From Allorhizobium undicola ORS 992 = ATCC 700741 (lineage in GTDB: Bacteria; Pseudomonadota; Alphaproteobacteria; Rhizobiales; Rhizobiaceae): DNA of 64,000 nt. The notes beneath the pieces are model-generated. The model did not search any database. It saw only the letters and a list, made by a program, of their open reading frames with translations, and was not told the DNA's origin. Numbering within the stretch: the first letter of the stretch is position 1; each line of letters opens with the position of its first letter. Positions 37,901 through 47,188 of the stretch are shown piece after piece. The DNA lies in contig NZ_JHXQ01000004.1 in the NCBI RefSeq assembly GCF_000621665.1, positions 248,001-312,000 of the forward strand, read 5' to 3'. A program made the position numbers and the translations under genes.

Positions 37901-38752
37901 AAGCTCCGCCATTACCCTTTCGGCCTGAGCGCGGGCATAGCGCGGATGGAGCGCCGAAAGCTTGATGGATATGCCCGGACCATCGTAAATGCCCCGCCCG
38001 CCGGATGCCTTGCCAATGGCGTGAATGGCCTGCTCATAGTCACGGAAATAGCGCGCGGCATCGGCAGCGGTGGTGGCCGCCTCACCCAGCATGTCGTAGG
38101 AATAGCGGAAGCCGCGCGCTTCCAGCGGGCGGGCGCGTTTCAATGCTTCCTCAATGGTTTCGCCGGTCACGAACTGCTCGCCCATCATGCGCATGGCCAT
38201 ATCCACCCCCCGGCGGATCACCGGCTCGCCACACCGGGCAATCAGGCGCGTCAGGGCTGCCGAAAGACCACGATCATTGACCGTGGCCGTGAGCTTGCCC
38301 GTCACCACCAGCCCCCAGGTGGCGGCATTGACGAAGAGCGATCGCCCGCCGCCCAGATGCGCCTTCCAATCCCCTTCGGCGATCTTGTCGCGGATCAGTG
38401 CATCGCGGGTCGCATCGTCGGGTATGCGCAGCAGCGCTTCGGCAAGGCACATCAGCGCCACGCCCTCCTGCGAGGAGAGCGAATATTCATGAACCAGCCC
38501 CTCGACACCCGAGCCGCGATGCTTGGCCCTGAGCGCGGTAATGAGGCCTCGCGCCGTGGCGGCAATCGCCTCCTTCTGGGCGTCCGTCACGCTTGCAGCC
38601 GCAAGAAGCGGTGCAAGGCAGGCCGTTTCGTTCCAACGACAGGCCGCTGTTATGGCCGCCCGCAATGGCGTCCGGGGTCGGACCGGCGGAGCAAACCGGG
38701 CAAAGGGCAAAGCAGGTAAAGCCTGCGGGTCGATGATGGCGGCCTCTGTCAT
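34907..38752 (-). CDS. putA: Bifunctional proline dehydrogenase / P5C dehydrogenase PutA
   Basis: Oxidises proline to glutamate in two channelled steps. 1281 residues. The FAD proline-dehydrogenase barrel (about 80-470) has GISIKLSALHPRY, RLVKGAYWDAEIK and EFQCLHGMGEPLYDEV. The NAD-dependent aldehyde dehydrogenase domain (about 520-1000) has ISPWNFPLAIFTGQVAAAL, FTGSTEVAK, AETGGQNAMIVD (Glu about 808) and GQRCSALRV (catalytic Cys about 842). A C-terminal domain (about 1035-1281) of the long-PutA type follows. There is no N-terminal ribbon-helix-helix, so PutA is not its own repressor. The divergent Lrp-type gene likely regulates it. ATG 38752 has AAGGA 8 bases upstream. Confidence 0.97.
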   Translation of the reverse strand: MTEAAIIDPQALPALPFARFAPPVRPRTPLRAAITAACRWNETACLAPLLAAASVTDAQKEAIAATARGLITALRAKHRGSGVEGLVHEYSLSSQEGVALMCLAEALLRIPDDATRDALIRDKIAEGDWKAHLGGGRSLFVNAATWGLVVTGKLTATVNDRGLSAALTRLIARCGEPVIRRGVDMAMRMMGEQFVTGETIEEALKRARPLEARGFRYSYDMLGEAATTAADAARYFRDYEQAIHAIGKASGGRGIYDGPGISIKLSALHPRYARAQAERVMAELLPRVKILAMLAKRYDIGLNIDAEEADRLELSLDILEELSLDPDLAGWNGMGFVVQAYGKRCPFVIDFIIDLARRAGRRIMVRLVKGAYWDAEIKRAQVDGLADFPVFTRKIHTDVSYVACARRLLAARDVVFPQFATHNAQTLATIYHLAGDAFQTGSYEFQCLHGMGEPLYDEVVGVSHLDRPCRIYAPVGTHETLLAYLVRRLLENGANSSFVNRIADPAISVEELVADPVDQVRAMAVPGGKHDRIALPADLFGPSRQNSAGLDLSDENVLAALSEALQESAAIDWRSQPLLAAGQGQGTARPVLAPGDHRDRVGEVVEADEQEAVQAVVLAGEAAMGWAATPAAERAAALERAADTMQERLPVLLGLIMREAGKSAPNAIAEVREAIDFLRYYADQARQLPLPLHGALGPIVCISPWNFPLAIFTGQVAAALVAGNPVLAKPAEETPLIAAEAVRILHAAGIPKGVLQLLPGDGRVGAALVAADGVAGVLFTGSTEVAKLIQKQLAVRLLPNGKPVPLIAETGGQNAMIVDSSALAEQVVMDVIASAFDSAGQRCSALRVLCLQEEVADRILSMLKGALHELTLGPTTRLSVDIGPVITAEAKATIDAHISTMRKAGKAVEQIGAGNGTAHGTFVPPTIIEISSLAELGREVFGPVLHVLRYRRSELDGLIDQINATGYGLTFGLHTRLDETIAHVTSRIKAGNLYINRNIIGAVVGVQPFGGRGLSGTGPKAGGPLYLGRLRHQTERQERLFAKVRSENTEPQHSALSTLGSGISGQTGSGSVPRHGNTSGLPGHAFPHPGLLPPDQGLVDFAQWLEGRGQRDEAQTVREIAAASRLNVCVELPGPVGEKNLYALHPRGSILLVAQTQKGLYRQLAATLATGNHAFVDADAGLQRLLAELPETLKGRISPVGRGGWAKAAPFAGALLEAEGDGLVALNKAIAELPGPLILVQAASSEGQGHDAYCLDWLVEEVSISTNTAAAGGNASLMAIG

Positions 38753-38885
38753 GGCGAAATCCTTGCTCACGAAACGGGAAAGGGACACACGTCAATCTAT
38801 CATGCGCGGCGGAAGATGAGCTGACTTGAAATCAAGCCCGTTCTGGTGAAAATCTCCTATTATTTGCGTCTTTGTGGAGAAACAG

Positions 38886-39359
38886 ATGTCAAAAGCCAAA
38901 ATGGATGGAGAATTGGACCAATTCGATCGCAAGATCGTCGATGCGCTGGCGCGCGACGGGCGCATGTCGATCACCGAGCTTTCCGCCCTTGTCGGGCTTT
39001 CCAAAACCCCCTGCCAGCTCCGGCTGAAGCGCTTGCAGGACGAGGGCTATATTCTCGGCTTTCGCGCCGTTCTCGACCCGCGCAAATTTGGCCTCGACCA
39101 TATCGCATTCGCTGAGGTGAAGCTATCGGACACCCGCGAGGCGGCGTTGAGCGAGTTCAATGCCGCCGTGCGCAAGATCAGAGAAGTGGAGGAATGCCAC
39201 ATGATCGCAGGCTCCTTCGATTACCTTCTCAAGGTGCGGACCAGCGACATCCGGCGCTATCGCGAGGTGTTGGGAGAAAAGCTCTCCAGCCTGCCGCATG
39301 TCTCCAGCACATCCACCCATGTCGTCATGCAAGCTGTGAAGGAAGTGGGCAGGCCCTGA
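38886..39359 (+). CDS. putR: Lrp/AsnC-family regulator (PutR type)
   Basis: 157 residues. The N-terminal winged helix-turn-helix (about 8-58) has FDRKIVDALARDGRMSITELS and VGLSKTPCQLRLKRLQDEGYI. The C-terminal RAM ligand domain (about 70-150) has ECHMIAGSFDYLLKVRT. It is divergent from putA across 133 bp, the arrangement of proline-responsive PutR activators in Agrobacterium, Brucella and Rhodobacter. GGAG six bases before ATG 38886 favours this start over GTG 38874. The ligand is inferred from context to be proline. Confidence 0.9.
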   Translation: MSKAKMDGELDQFDRKIVDALARDGRMSITELSALVGLSKTPCQLRLKRLQDEGYILGFRAVLDPRKFGLDHIAFAEVKLSDTREAALSEFNAAVRKIREVEECHMIAGSFDYLLKVRTSDIRRYREVLGEKLSSLPHVSSTSTHVVMQAVKEVGRP

Positions 39360-39805
39360 GCTCATCCAGCCACAACCCAAGCGAAAGTCAGGCGATTTTT
39401 GCTGCTTCATTCCGAAACACAACCCCTGCCCGAATTAACGATCCATGAAATATGTTCGTATTTACAAATTTATGCAATCCTAAAACACATTTTCACTACT
39501 TAATGATATTCTTTTTTTATATTATATTTCAATGGATTGATATGGCTTCGAATGAAGGGGGCTCGACCAAAACGCCATCCAAAGCCGCTCCTCCCTCAAT
39601 ATGTTAGCTCAATGTTAACTTGCAAAGGCAACATTGTGCGACACGGAAATACCCATCCCAGACCACAACCTGCCGCATGACGGGGCAGGAAGACACTTGA
39701 ATTCTTGAACACCAAGGAGGCGCCTGCCGAAAAGCGGCGTGCCACGGCCTGATGCCGCGGCGCGAAAGGAAAGGCGTGCGCCGATCACTGCAACGAGGCC
39801 AGCCC
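39360..39805. other. AT-rich gap before the chemosensory operon
   Basis: 446 bp without a supported gene. The segment about 39440-39560 is clearly AT-richer than its surroundings (runs such as TTCTTTTTTTATATTATATT). It probably contains the promoter of the operon that follows. No named operator was recognised. Confidence 0.6.
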
Positions 39806-40885
39806 GTGGATGCTGTTCTGATTGACGATAGCCGTGCGATCCTCGCGGTTCTGACACGAGAGCTTGAGACGCTGGACGGTTTGTCCATTCGCAGCTTTAC
39901 CGATCCGGAAGAGGCCGTCGCCGCCTGCACATGTCAACCGTTCGACCTGGTGATCGTCGATTACAACATGCCGAAACTGACCGGCGTTCAGGTCATTCGC
40001 GCCCTGCGGCAGATGCCGGATTACGCCATGGTGCCGATCGTCATGGTGACATCCCAGAACGAGGCCGCCTTGCGGCTTGAAGCGCTTCAGGCAGGCGCGA
40101 CGGACTTCCTGTTGAAGCCCGTGGATGCGCTGGAACTGAAAGTGCGGGTCACGAACCTTTTGACACTGCGCCGCAGCCAGCTGGCACTGGCGCAACGCGC
40201 CGACGACCTTGCCGATGCGGTGCGTGAAAAGACGGCGGAACTGGCCTTGCGTGAGGAGGAAATCATCTGGCGCCTGGCGCGGGCCATCGAATATCGCGAC
40301 GGCGCCACCGGCGATCACGTCTCCCGCGTGGCACGGCTTTCCCGGTTACTGGCCGAGGCAATCGGCCTGCCGAAAGAGGTCTGCCGGATGATCTATCTGG
40401 CCGCTCCGCTGCATGACATCGGCAAGATCGGCATTCCCGACAGCGTTCTTTGCAAGGCCGGTGCGCTGGATGCGCAGGAGCGCGCGTTGATGTGTACGCA
40501 TGTGACGATCGGCGAACGCATTCTGGCCGATGGCTCCTCGGACCTTCTGCAATTTTGTGAACGCATTGCCGCCGGACATCATGAAAAATGGAATGGCGAA
40601 GGCTATCCGCGCGGCCTGCGCGGGGAGGCCACTCCGCTCGAAGCCCGCATCGTGGCGCTGGCAGATGTTTTCGACGCCCTGTGTTCCGACCGCCCCTACA
40701 AAAGCGGCTGGCCGCTGGAAAAGGCCAGGGACTTCGTGGCCGAACAGGCCGGCCAGCATTTCGACCCGCGTCTGGTCGAGGCCTTCCTGCAAAACTGGAG
40801 CAGCGTCCGCGCCATCATGGAAGAGGCTGGCACCGCCTCTCCCCCCCTTTCCGCAGCACACTCATCCTTGAGAGAAGCATCATGA
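39806..40885 (+). CDS. Response regulator with HD-GYP c-di-GMP phosphodiesterase domain
   Basis: 359 residues. The receiver domain (1-120) begins VDAVLIDDSRA and has its phosphoacceptor Asp in VIVDYNMPK (about 52). A coiled linker (about 125-155) leads to the HD-GYP domain (about 165-340) with ATGDHVSRVARLS, LHDIGKIGIPD (HD pair about 204) and GHHEKWNGEGYP (HHxxxNGxGYP-type motif). All metal-binding landmarks are present, so it should be an active c-di-GMP hydrolase. The start is GTG 39806 (GAGG 7 bases upstream); the frame opens at 39752. It overlaps the STAS gene by ATGA. First gene of the che operon, it may be phosphorylated by CheA. Confidence 0.9.
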   Translation: MDAVLIDDSRAILAVLTRELETLDGLSIRSFTDPEEAVAACTCQPFDLVIVDYNMPKLTGVQVIRALRQMPDYAMVPIVMVTSQNEAALRLEALQAGATDFLLKPVDALELKVRVTNLLTLRRSQLALAQRADDLADAVREKTAELALREEEIIWRLARAIEYRDGATGDHVSRVARLSRLLAEAIGLPKEVCRMIYLAAPLHDIGKIGIPDSVLCKAGALDAQERALMCTHVTIGERILADGSSDLLQFCERIAAGHHEKWNGEGYPRGLRGEATPLEARIVALADVFDALCSDRPYKSGWPLEKARDFVAEQAGQHFDPRLVEAFLQNWSSVRAIMEEAGTASPPLSAAHSSLREAS

Positions 40886-41223
40886 ACGAAGCCACCTCAT
40901 CGACCCCGCTTGCTCTCGCCCCACTGGTTTTGCCCGGCCGGCTGACCATTCGCAATGCCCATGCCGTGCGCGACCTGCTGCTGGAAGCCCTCAACGGTTC
41001 CAGCAGCCTTTGTCTCGATATTCCGACGGATGCGGAAATCGATCTGAGCTTTCTGCAAATCGTCGAGGCAGCACGCCTCACCGCAGACAGGCGCGGCACG
41101 ACGCTGTGCCTGAGCAGACCGGCCTCTTCCACGCTTCTGGCGGCGCTGGAGCGCAGCGGCTTTCTTCATCCCGACGATCTTCAATCCTGCCAGTTCTGGC
41201 TTCACCGGAAGGACACCCAATGA
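40882..41223 (+). CDS. STAS-domain protein of the chemosensory operon
   Basis: 113 residues; a short STAS (anti-sigma-antagonist-like) domain with a beta-rich start LVLPGRLTIRNAHAVRDLLLEAL. The core IDLSFLQIVEAARLTA corresponds to the loop that in SpoIIAA carries the regulatory Ser. C-terminal helices follow. Start ATG 40882 overlaps the previous stop (ATGA), and the next gene begins within its stop. Such proteins often lie directly upstream of cheY-cheA in alternative che clusters; their partner is unclear. Family moderately sure, function unknown. Confidence 0.75.
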   Translation: MNEATSSTPLALAPLVLPGRLTIRNAHAVRDLLLEALNGSSSLCLDIPTDAEIDLSFLQIVEAARLTADRRGTTLCLSRPASSTLLAALERSGFLHPDDLQSCQFWLHRKDTQ

Positions 41224-41588
41224 GCGCCCATATCCTCACCGTAGACGATTCCGCCAGCGTGCGCATGACCACCAAGATCGCCCTGACCAATGCAGGCTAC
41301 CGCGTGACGGAAGCCGTAGACGGGCTGGACGGGCTCAACAAGGCCAAGGCAAGCCAGTTCGACCTGATCGTCACCGATCTGAACATGCCCAACATGAATG
41401 GGCTGGCCATGATCGAAGCCCTGCGCAAATCACCCGCCCATACCGGCGTGCCGATCATCTTCCTGACAACGGAATCGGATGCCGACATGAAGGGACGCGC
41501 CAAGGCCGCAGGCGCCACCGGCTGGATTACCAAGCCCTTCGATGCCGACCAGCTCGTCAAGATCGCCAGGAAGGTTCTTGGAAAATGA
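41220..41588 (+). CDS. cheY: Chemotaxis response regulator CheY
   Basis: 122-residue single receiver domain. It has ILTVDDSASVR (acidic pocket), VTDLNMPNMNG (phosphoacceptor Asp about 54), IIFLTTES (Thr) and ITKPFDADQLV (Lys about 105 with Pro-Phe). The start ATGA overlaps the STAS stop and its own stop overlaps cheA. It is the likely output of CheA in this operon, acting on the motor or an alternative target. Confidence 0.93.
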   Translation: MSAHILTVDDSASVRMTTKIALTNAGYRVTEAVDGLDGLNKAKASQFDLIVTDLNMPNMNGLAMIEALRKSPAHTGVPIIFLTTESDADMKGRAKAAGATGWITKPFDADQLVKIARKVLGK

Positions 41589-43621
41589 AACATCCGGATC
41601 CCGTTCAGGTCTTCAGAATGGAGGCGGCGGAGCTGTTCGAGCAGATCGAAAGCGGTCTGCTCGACCTGTTGCACGACCCCTCCGACCAACAGCAGATCGA
41701 TGCCGTTTTCCGGGGCCTGCATACGCTGAAGGGATCCGGAGCAATGTTCGGCTTCGAGGCGCTGGCCGCCTTTACCCATCATTGCGAAAGCGCCTTCGAC
41801 AAGGTGCGCAAATCGGAGGCTCCCGCTTCGGAAGAGCTGATCGCCGCCGTACTGGCCGCGCAGGACCACATGAAAGCCCTTGTGGAGACGCCCCAGGCCG
41901 ATCTGGAGGCAGAGGGAGAGGTGCTGCTGGCCCGGCTGCATGAGGCCGTTGGCAATGGAGCCGGGCCGGCCGTATCGCCCGTTGCCGAAGCCGAAGCCCC
42001 CGTGCCCGCCGCCCGGCCCTCGGGACCGTCGCGCTGGTCCATCCATATGCGCCTTCCCGAAAACGTCATGGCCAATGGCACCACCCCCCTTGGCCTGCTG
42101 GACGAACTGCGCGAACTGGGAGAATGCACCATCCTTGCCGAGCGCGGCTCCATCCCCGAGCTTGCTGCACTCGACCCCACCGCCTTGCATGTGGGCTGGA
42201 AGATCGATCTCGTCACCGACAAGCCGCGCAGCGATATAGAGGATGTCTTCATCTTCGTGATGGACGACATGGAGCTGGAGATCCGCGAGGCTGAAGCCCT
42301 CCCCACCGCACCGCAGGCGGTTGCCCCGGCCGAGGAAAAAGAGAGCGGAAGCGAACCGCAGCCGCAACCAGCCGCGCCCGCGCAGGCCGAAAGGCCCGTG
42401 AGCCGCGCCGCGCCGGCGGGCCGGGATGCAAAACATGGCGACAAGGCCGCCGAGAATGTTCGCGTGCCCGCAGGCAGGCTGGACGAACTGATGGATCGTG
42501 TGGGTGAACTGGTGATCGCCCAGTCCCGGCTTTCGCGTCTGGCAGGCAGCAGTGCCGATATTCACCTCCGGTCGGTTTCGGAGGATGTGGAACGGCTTTC
42601 GGGCGAATTGCGCGACACCATGATGGTGCTGCGCATGGTGCCGATCACCCAGCTTTTCGGGCGCTTCCGCCGCCTTATTCACGATCTGGCCCGCGAGACC
42701 GGCAAGCAGATCGAGCTGATTACCGAAGGCGAGAACACCGAGGTGGACAAGGCCGTCATCGAAAGGCTGGCCGATCCCATGGTACATCTGGTGCGCAATT
42801 CCTGCGACCACGGCATAGAAACCCCGGCCGAACGCATTGCCGCGGGCAAGCCTGCGGCGGGAACGATCCGGCTTATCGCCCGCCAGTCCGGCGGCGATGT
42901 CACCATCGTCATCCGCGACGACGGGCGCGGCATCGACCGGCAGCGGGTGCGCGCCAAGGCGGAAGCACAGGGGCTCATTCCCCCCAATGCGCAGATGAGC
43001 GACCAGGAACTGATGCAGCTCATCTTCAAGCCGGGCTTTTCCACCGCCCAGCAGATCACAAACCTGTCCGGCCGCGGCGTGGGCATGGATGTGGTGAAAA
43101 AATCCGTGGAGGCGCTGCGCGGCACCATCAACATCACCAGCACTCCCGGTCAGGGGTCGGATATAGCGCTGTCGATTCCGCTCACCCTGGCCATTATCGA
43201 TGGATTGCTGGTGCGGGTGGGCGCAGGCACCTATGTCATTCCGCTCTCGGCGGTGGAGGAATGCCTGGAGCTTTCGCCAGCCGACGACCGCCGCTCGCTC
43301 GACCGCAACTTCATTTCGCTGCGCGACAGTCTGGTTCCCTTCATCCGTCTCCGGGAGCTGTTCCAGACCGGCACGACGCCCGATCCGCACCAGAAGGTGG
43401 TCATCATCTCCACCGGCGAGGAGCGTGTCGGCCTGGTGGTGGACCAGATCATCGGCGACCATCAGACCGTCATCAAATCCATGTCGAAGCTGCATCATTC
43501 CGTACAGACCTTTTCCGGGGCGACCATCCTTGGGGATGGCAGCGTGGCGCTGATCCTGGACGTGACCCATCTGGTCGCGGCGGGACAGTATCAGGAGGCG
43601 CAATTGCGAACCGCGATATGA
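41585..43621 (+). CDS. cheA: Chemotaxis histidine kinase CheA
   Basis: 678 residues. The HPt domain has the phospho-His in RGLHTLKGSGAMFGF (about 46). A spacer holds a small alpha/beta domain (about 150-235) and a Pro/Glu-rich linker. The dimerisation helices (VPAGRLDELMDRVGELVIAQ) lead into the ATPase with LVRNSCDHGIETP (N box, about 404), RDDGRGID (G1, about 445) and GRGVGMDVVKK (G2, about 496). The C-terminal CheW-like domain (about 540-670) docks to receptors. It overlaps cheY and cheW. All catalytic landmarks are intact. Confidence 0.96.
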   Translation: MKHPDPVQVFRMEAAELFEQIESGLLDLLHDPSDQQQIDAVFRGLHTLKGSGAMFGFEALAAFTHHCESAFDKVRKSEAPASEELIAAVLAAQDHMKALVETPQADLEAEGEVLLARLHEAVGNGAGPAVSPVAEAEAPVPAARPSGPSRWSIHMRLPENVMANGTTPLGLLDELRELGECTILAERGSIPELAALDPTALHVGWKIDLVTDKPRSDIEDVFIFVMDDMELEIREAEALPTAPQAVAPAEEKESGSEPQPQPAAPAQAERPVSRAAPAGRDAKHGDKAAENVRVPAGRLDELMDRVGELVIAQSRLSRLAGSSADIHLRSVSEDVERLSGELRDTMMVLRMVPITQLFGRFRRLIHDLARETGKQIELITEGENTEVDKAVIERLADPMVHLVRNSCDHGIETPAERIAAGKPAAGTIRLIARQSGGDVTIVIRDDGRGIDRQRVRAKAEAQGLIPPNAQMSDQELMQLIFKPGFSTAQQITNLSGRGVGMDVVKKSVEALRGTINITSTPGQGSDIALSIPLTLAIIDGLLVRVGAGTYVIPLSAVEECLELSPADDRRSLDRNFISLRDSLVPFIRLRELFQTGTTPDPHQKVVIISTGEERVGLVVDQIIGDHQTVIKSMSKLHHSVQTFSGATILGDGSVALILDVTHLVAAGQYQEAQLRTAI

Positions 43622-44139
43622 ACCAGCAAGCAGCCAAACGAAACCTCACCGACATCTGGGGCGCGGAGGAAGAGCTGTCCGTCCTTACCTTCATGCTTGG
43701 CAGCGAGGTTTTTGCCGTCAAGGCGGCCATCGTCCAGGAGATCGTCGATCTCATTCCCGAAACCCATGTGCCGGGCGCAAGCCCGCTGGTGGCCAGCGTC
43801 ATCAATTTTCGCGGCAAGGTCATTCCACTTGCCGATATCAGGCTGGCCTTCGGCATGAAGCCGAAAGCACCCACCATAGACAGCCGCATCATCGTGGCGG
43901 AAATCACCCTTGAAGACGAGGGGCTGCTGGTGGGCATCCGCACCGACAAGGTGTTCGAAGTCACCTCGCTTCCGCGCGCCGCCAGCGAATGGCCGCCCGC
44001 CATCGGAATGCGCTGGCGGGCAGACTTCATCGACTGCCTCGTCAAGCGCGAAGGCGAATTCATCATTCTCCCCAACATCCGGCAGATCTTCTCCGGTCAC
44101 GGCGACACGGCACAGCCTGTCGTCACACAACTTCAGTGA
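43618..44139 (+). CDS. cheW: CheW adaptor 1
   Basis: 173-residue SH3-like coupling protein that links receptors to CheA. It has [42 protein letters not shown] (the conserved NxRGxVxPxxDxR signature) and [11 protein letters not shown]. The start ATG 43618 overlaps the cheA stop by ATGA. A second cheW lies downstream of the receptor, so the operon encodes two different adaptors. Confidence 0.93.
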   Translation: MNQQAAKRNLTDIWGAEEELSVLTFMLGSEVFAVKAAIVQEIVDLIPETHVPGASPLVASVINFRGKVIPLADIRLAFGMKPKAPTIDSRIIVAEITLEDEGLLVGIRTDKVFEVTSLPRAASEWPPAIGMRWRADFIDCLVKREGEFIILPNIRQIFSGHGDTAQPVVTQLQ

Positions 44140-44146
44140 GGCCATC

Positions 44147-45826
44147 ATGCGATTTTCCATCAAGCTGAAACTGGCGCTGGCCTTCAGCAGCGTCGTCATC
44201 ATGCTGATAGGCAGCGCTTTGCTCGCCATCGGCAGTCTCGGCAGTCTCAATTCCCAGATCGGCGAAATGCTGGAAGGTCCCGTCGAGCGGCTTTCACTCG
44301 CCCAGGAGCTTCAGGGCATACAGGTCCAGATGATACGCCAGCAACGCAACCTTCTCATTCCCGATAGCGGGCAGGAAATATCCTCCTTCATCCAAAAGGG
44401 CGACGATGCCCGCAAGAGCTTCGACGGCAAGATGAAGGAAGCCCTTGCCAAGGCTCTTCCCGCCGATGCCCCGCTGTGGAACGAGCTCCAGACCCTCTCG
44501 GAAGACTACCGCAAGATGGAGGATCAGGTCCGCAGCCTTGCGCTGGCCGGCAAGGCGGATGACGCCACGAAGCTGTCCTTCGGCCCGGTCAGCAAGACCG
44601 CCGGACGGATCGATGAACTGCTGAACAAGAATGTCGATGAAGAAACAAGGCACCTTGCGGAGGCCCGTCAGGATGCTTCCGCCGACTACGAGCATACCCG
44701 CAACGTGCTGATCGCACTTGCAGGCGGGGCCGTCGCCATATCCCTGCTTGCCGCTTTCTGGGTGATTTCCGGCATCACCAGGGGCCTTGGCCGTGCCGTC
44801 GCAACCGTCAAGAAGGTTTCCGATGGCGATCTGACGGAACTGGTGGATGTACGCGGCCGCGATGAGCTGGCGGACATGCTGCGCAACATCAATCTCATGG
44901 TCGAGCGCCTGCGGGGCGTGGTGGGCGATGCCGCCTCGGCATCCGACAATGTCTCATCCGGCAGCCAGGAGCTCTCCGCCAGCGCCGAACAGATGGCGGA
45001 AGGCGCCACCGAACAGGCAGCAGCAGCCGAACAGGCCTCGGCGTCGATGGAAGAAATGGCCGCCAACATCAAGCAGAACGCCGACAATGCCGCCCAGACG
45101 GAAAAGATCGCCCGCCAATCCTCACGGGATGCGGAAGTCAGCGGCGAGGCGGTTCTGCGTGCCGTCAACGCCATGCGGACCATTGCCGACAAGATTTCCA
45201 TCGTGCAGGAAATTGCCCGCCAGACCGACCTTCTGGCGCTGAATGCCGCCGTGGAAGCAGCGCGTGCCGGCGAGCATGGCAAGGGCTTTGCCGTGGTGGC
45301 CTCGGAAGTGCGCAAACTTGCCGAACGCAGCCAGGCCGCAGCCGCTGAAATCAGCACGCTTTCCGGTGAAACCGTGCAGGTCGCCACCCAGGCAGGCGAC
45401 ATGCTGAACCGTCTGGTGCCAGACATCCGCAAGACCGCCGAACTGGTGGCGGAAATTTCTGCCGCCTGCCGCGAGCAGGATATTGGCGCCAGCCAGATCA
45501 ATGAAGCGATCCAGCAACTCGACAAAGTCACCCAGCGCAATGCCGGCGCCTCCGAGCAGATGTCGGCGACATCGGAAGAACTGGCCGCACAGGCTGAAGA
45601 ACTGCAATCCTCCATCGCCTTCTTCAAGGTGGAGCGGGCGCAGGCAAGCCGTAATGCGCCAGCCGCTCAGCCACCGCGTGAAAGGATGCCTGCCGCCGCA
45701 CCCTTGCGCAAGCACGGCCATCCGCAAAGCGTAGCCGCCCAGCAGGCCCGCGCCAAGGGCTTTGCGCTCGACCTTTCCATGGGTGGGGCTGACGACGAGG
45801 ACCGGCACTTCAGGGAAAGCGCATGA
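44147..45826 (+). CDS. Transmembrane methyl-accepting chemotaxis protein
   Basis: 559 residues. Topology: TM1 about 8-30, a periplasmic helical sensor about 31-186 (four-helix-bundle type), TM2 about 187-209, HAMP about 210-262, then the cytoplasmic coiled coil. The signalling tip is [20 protein letters not shown] with [15 protein letters not shown] (about 355-392). No C-terminal CheR-tethering pentapeptide is visible (it ends DRHFRESA). The sensor resembles ligand-poor 4HB_MCP domains, so the stimulus is unknown. It starts 7 bp after cheW1 and overlaps cheW2. It is the only classical receptor in the window. Confidence 0.94.
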   Translation: MRFSIKLKLALAFSSVVIMLIGSALLAIGSLGSLNSQIGEMLEGPVERLSLAQELQGIQVQMIRQQRNLLIPDSGQEISSFIQKGDDARKSFDGKMKEALAKALPADAPLWNELQTLSEDYRKMEDQVRSLALAGKADDATKLSFGPVSKTAGRIDELLNKNVDEETRHLAEARQDASADYEHTRNVLIALAGGAVAISLLAAFWVISGITRGLGRAVATVKKVSDGDLTELVDVRGRDELADMLRNINLMVERLRGVVGDAASASDNVSSGSQELSASAEQMAEGATEQAAAAEQASASMEEMAANIKQNADNAAQTEKIARQSSRDAEVSGEAVLRAVNAMRTIADKISIVQEIARQTDLLALNAAVEAARAGEHGKGFAVVASEVRKLAERSQAAAAEISTLSGETVQVATQAGDMLNRLVPDIRKTAELVAEISAACREQDIGASQINEAIQQLDKVTQRNAGASEQMSATSEELAAQAEELQSSIAFFKVERAQASRNAPAAQPPRERMPAAAPLRKHGHPQSVAAQQARAKGFALDLSMGGADDEDRHFRESA

Positions 45827-46302
45827 ACGCACTGGCCAAACCCCGCGAAGCGCAATTCGTGACCTTCAGCCTGGGGGCGGAAGTGTTTGCCGTCCCCGTG
45901 GAGGCCGTGCGCGAAATTCTCGACCATGAAGACGGCTTCCAGCTTCCCCATGGTCCCGACCATCTGCTCGGACTGCGCGACGTGCGCGGCCAGGGCGTAC
46001 CGATCATCGATCTGCGGCTCAAGCTGGGCATGAGCCGCACGCAGAAGACACCGCATACCCGCATTCTGGTCATGGACATTGCCTTGCCCGACCGCCTGCT
46101 GACCGTGGGACTGGTGGCGGACCGGGTTTTCGAAGTGGTCCCCTTCCCCTCCGAGGCCATAGACCACGCCCCGGACATCGGCGCGGCCTGGCAAAGCGAT
46201 TATATTTCCGGCGTGGTGCGCCGGGATACGGGCTTCGTGGTCATCATCGATCTTGTGCGGCTGTTCACACCCGGCGCCCGCGGGGACGATGCCCATGCTT
46301 GA
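45823..46302 (+). CDS. cheW: CheW adaptor 2
   Basis: 159 residues. It has [45 protein letters not shown] (the expected NxRG is DVRG here) and [15 protein letters not shown]. Start ATG 45823 overlaps the receptor stop. Only modestly similar to the first CheW, it may set a different array composition or link to the soluble receptor-like protein downstream. Confidence 0.92.
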   Translation: MNALAKPREAQFVTFSLGAEVFAVPVEAVREILDHEDGFQLPHGPDHLLGLRDVRGQGVPIIDLRLKLGMSRTQKTPHTRILVMDIALPDRLLTVGLVADRVFEVVPFPSEAIDHAPDIGAAWQSDYISGVVRRDTGFVVIIDLVRLFTPGARGDDAHA

Positions 46303-47188
46303 AATCCCGCGGCCCGCGGACCTGCCGCCTATCGATTACGAAGACAGGCTGAGCCAGCGGAATTTCCGCAGGCTGGCGGCATTCATCTTCGATTACAGCG
46401 GCATAAAGATGCCCGAAACCAAGCTGACAATGCTTGAGGGGCGGTTGCGGCGGCGGTTGCGGGCAACGGGCTTTGGCAGTTTCGATGCCTATTGCGATCA
46501 TGTCTTCGATGAAGGAGGGCTGGAGAACGAGCTTTATCACCTCGTGGATGCCGTCACCACCAACAAGACGGATTTCTTCCGCGAGCCCAATCACTTCGAA
46601 ATTCTTGCAGACCATGTGTTGCCGCATCTGGCGGCAAGCGGCCAGCGCCAGCTCCGGGTCTGGAGTTCTGCCTGCTCCATCGGCGCCGAGCCCTATACGC
46701 TGGCCATGGTGCTGAACGACTATATGGAGCGGACAGGCGCGCCGGATTATCGCATTCTTGCCACCGATCTCTCCTGCGAGGTTTTGGAAAAGGCCCATCG
46801 CGGCATCTATCCGACGGAGATGCTGGAACCTGTTCCCGCACCGTTTTTTTCCCGCTACGTGATGGTGGCGAAAGACAGGGAACGCGGCGAGGTGCGCATT
46901 TCGCCCCGCCTGCGCGCCAAGGTCGGCTTTGCCCGGCTCAATCTGATGGACGAGACCTATTCCATAGGCTCGCTGATGCATATCATCTTTTGCCGCAACG
47001 TACTGATCTATTTCGACAAGGCCACCCAGACACGGGTTCTTGCCCGGCTTTGCCAGTGCCTTGAACCCGGCGGCTTTCTTTTCATTGGCCATTCCGAATC
47101 CATTACCGGCATGAATTTGCCGCTCAAGACCTTGGCCAATACTGTTTTTCAAAAGGTGCCCCGATGCCCAGAAAAACCCGTGTGCTGA
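46295..47188 (+). CDS. cheR: Chemotaxis methyltransferase CheR
   Basis: SAM-dependent glutamate methyltransferase for receptor adaptation, 297 residues. The N-terminal helical domain (about 15-80) is basic ([11 protein letters not shown]). The catalytic domain has [31 protein letters not shown] (SAM-binding), [14 protein letters not shown] and [19 protein letters not shown] 46295 follows GGGGA at good spacing and overlaps the cheW2 stop. Its last 25 bp overlap cheB. Confidence 0.95.
   Translation: MLEIPRPADLPPIDYEDRLSQRNFRRLAAFIFDYSGIKMPETKLTMLEGRLRRRLRATGFGSFDAYCDHVFDEGGLENELYHLVDAVTTNKTDFFREPNHFEILADHVLPHLAASGQRQLRVWSSACSIGAEPYTLAMVLNDYMERTGAPDYRILATDLSCEVLEKAHRGIYPTEMLEPVPAPFFSRYVMVAKDRERGEVRISPRLRAKVGFARLNLMDETYSIGSLMHIIFCRNVLIYFDKATQTRVLARLCQCLEPGGFLFIGHSESITGMNLPLKTLANTVFQKVPRCPEKPVC

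Noticed and set aside
34388-38719. Plus-strand frames of 331-518 codons opposite putA and the flavoprotein gene
   Set aside because: Antisense shadows; putA and the flavoprotein are unambiguous.
41297-43603. 768-codon open frame antisense to cheA
   Set aside because: No family motifs; cheA on the other strand has every kinase landmark. GC-rich third positions keep the antisense frame open.
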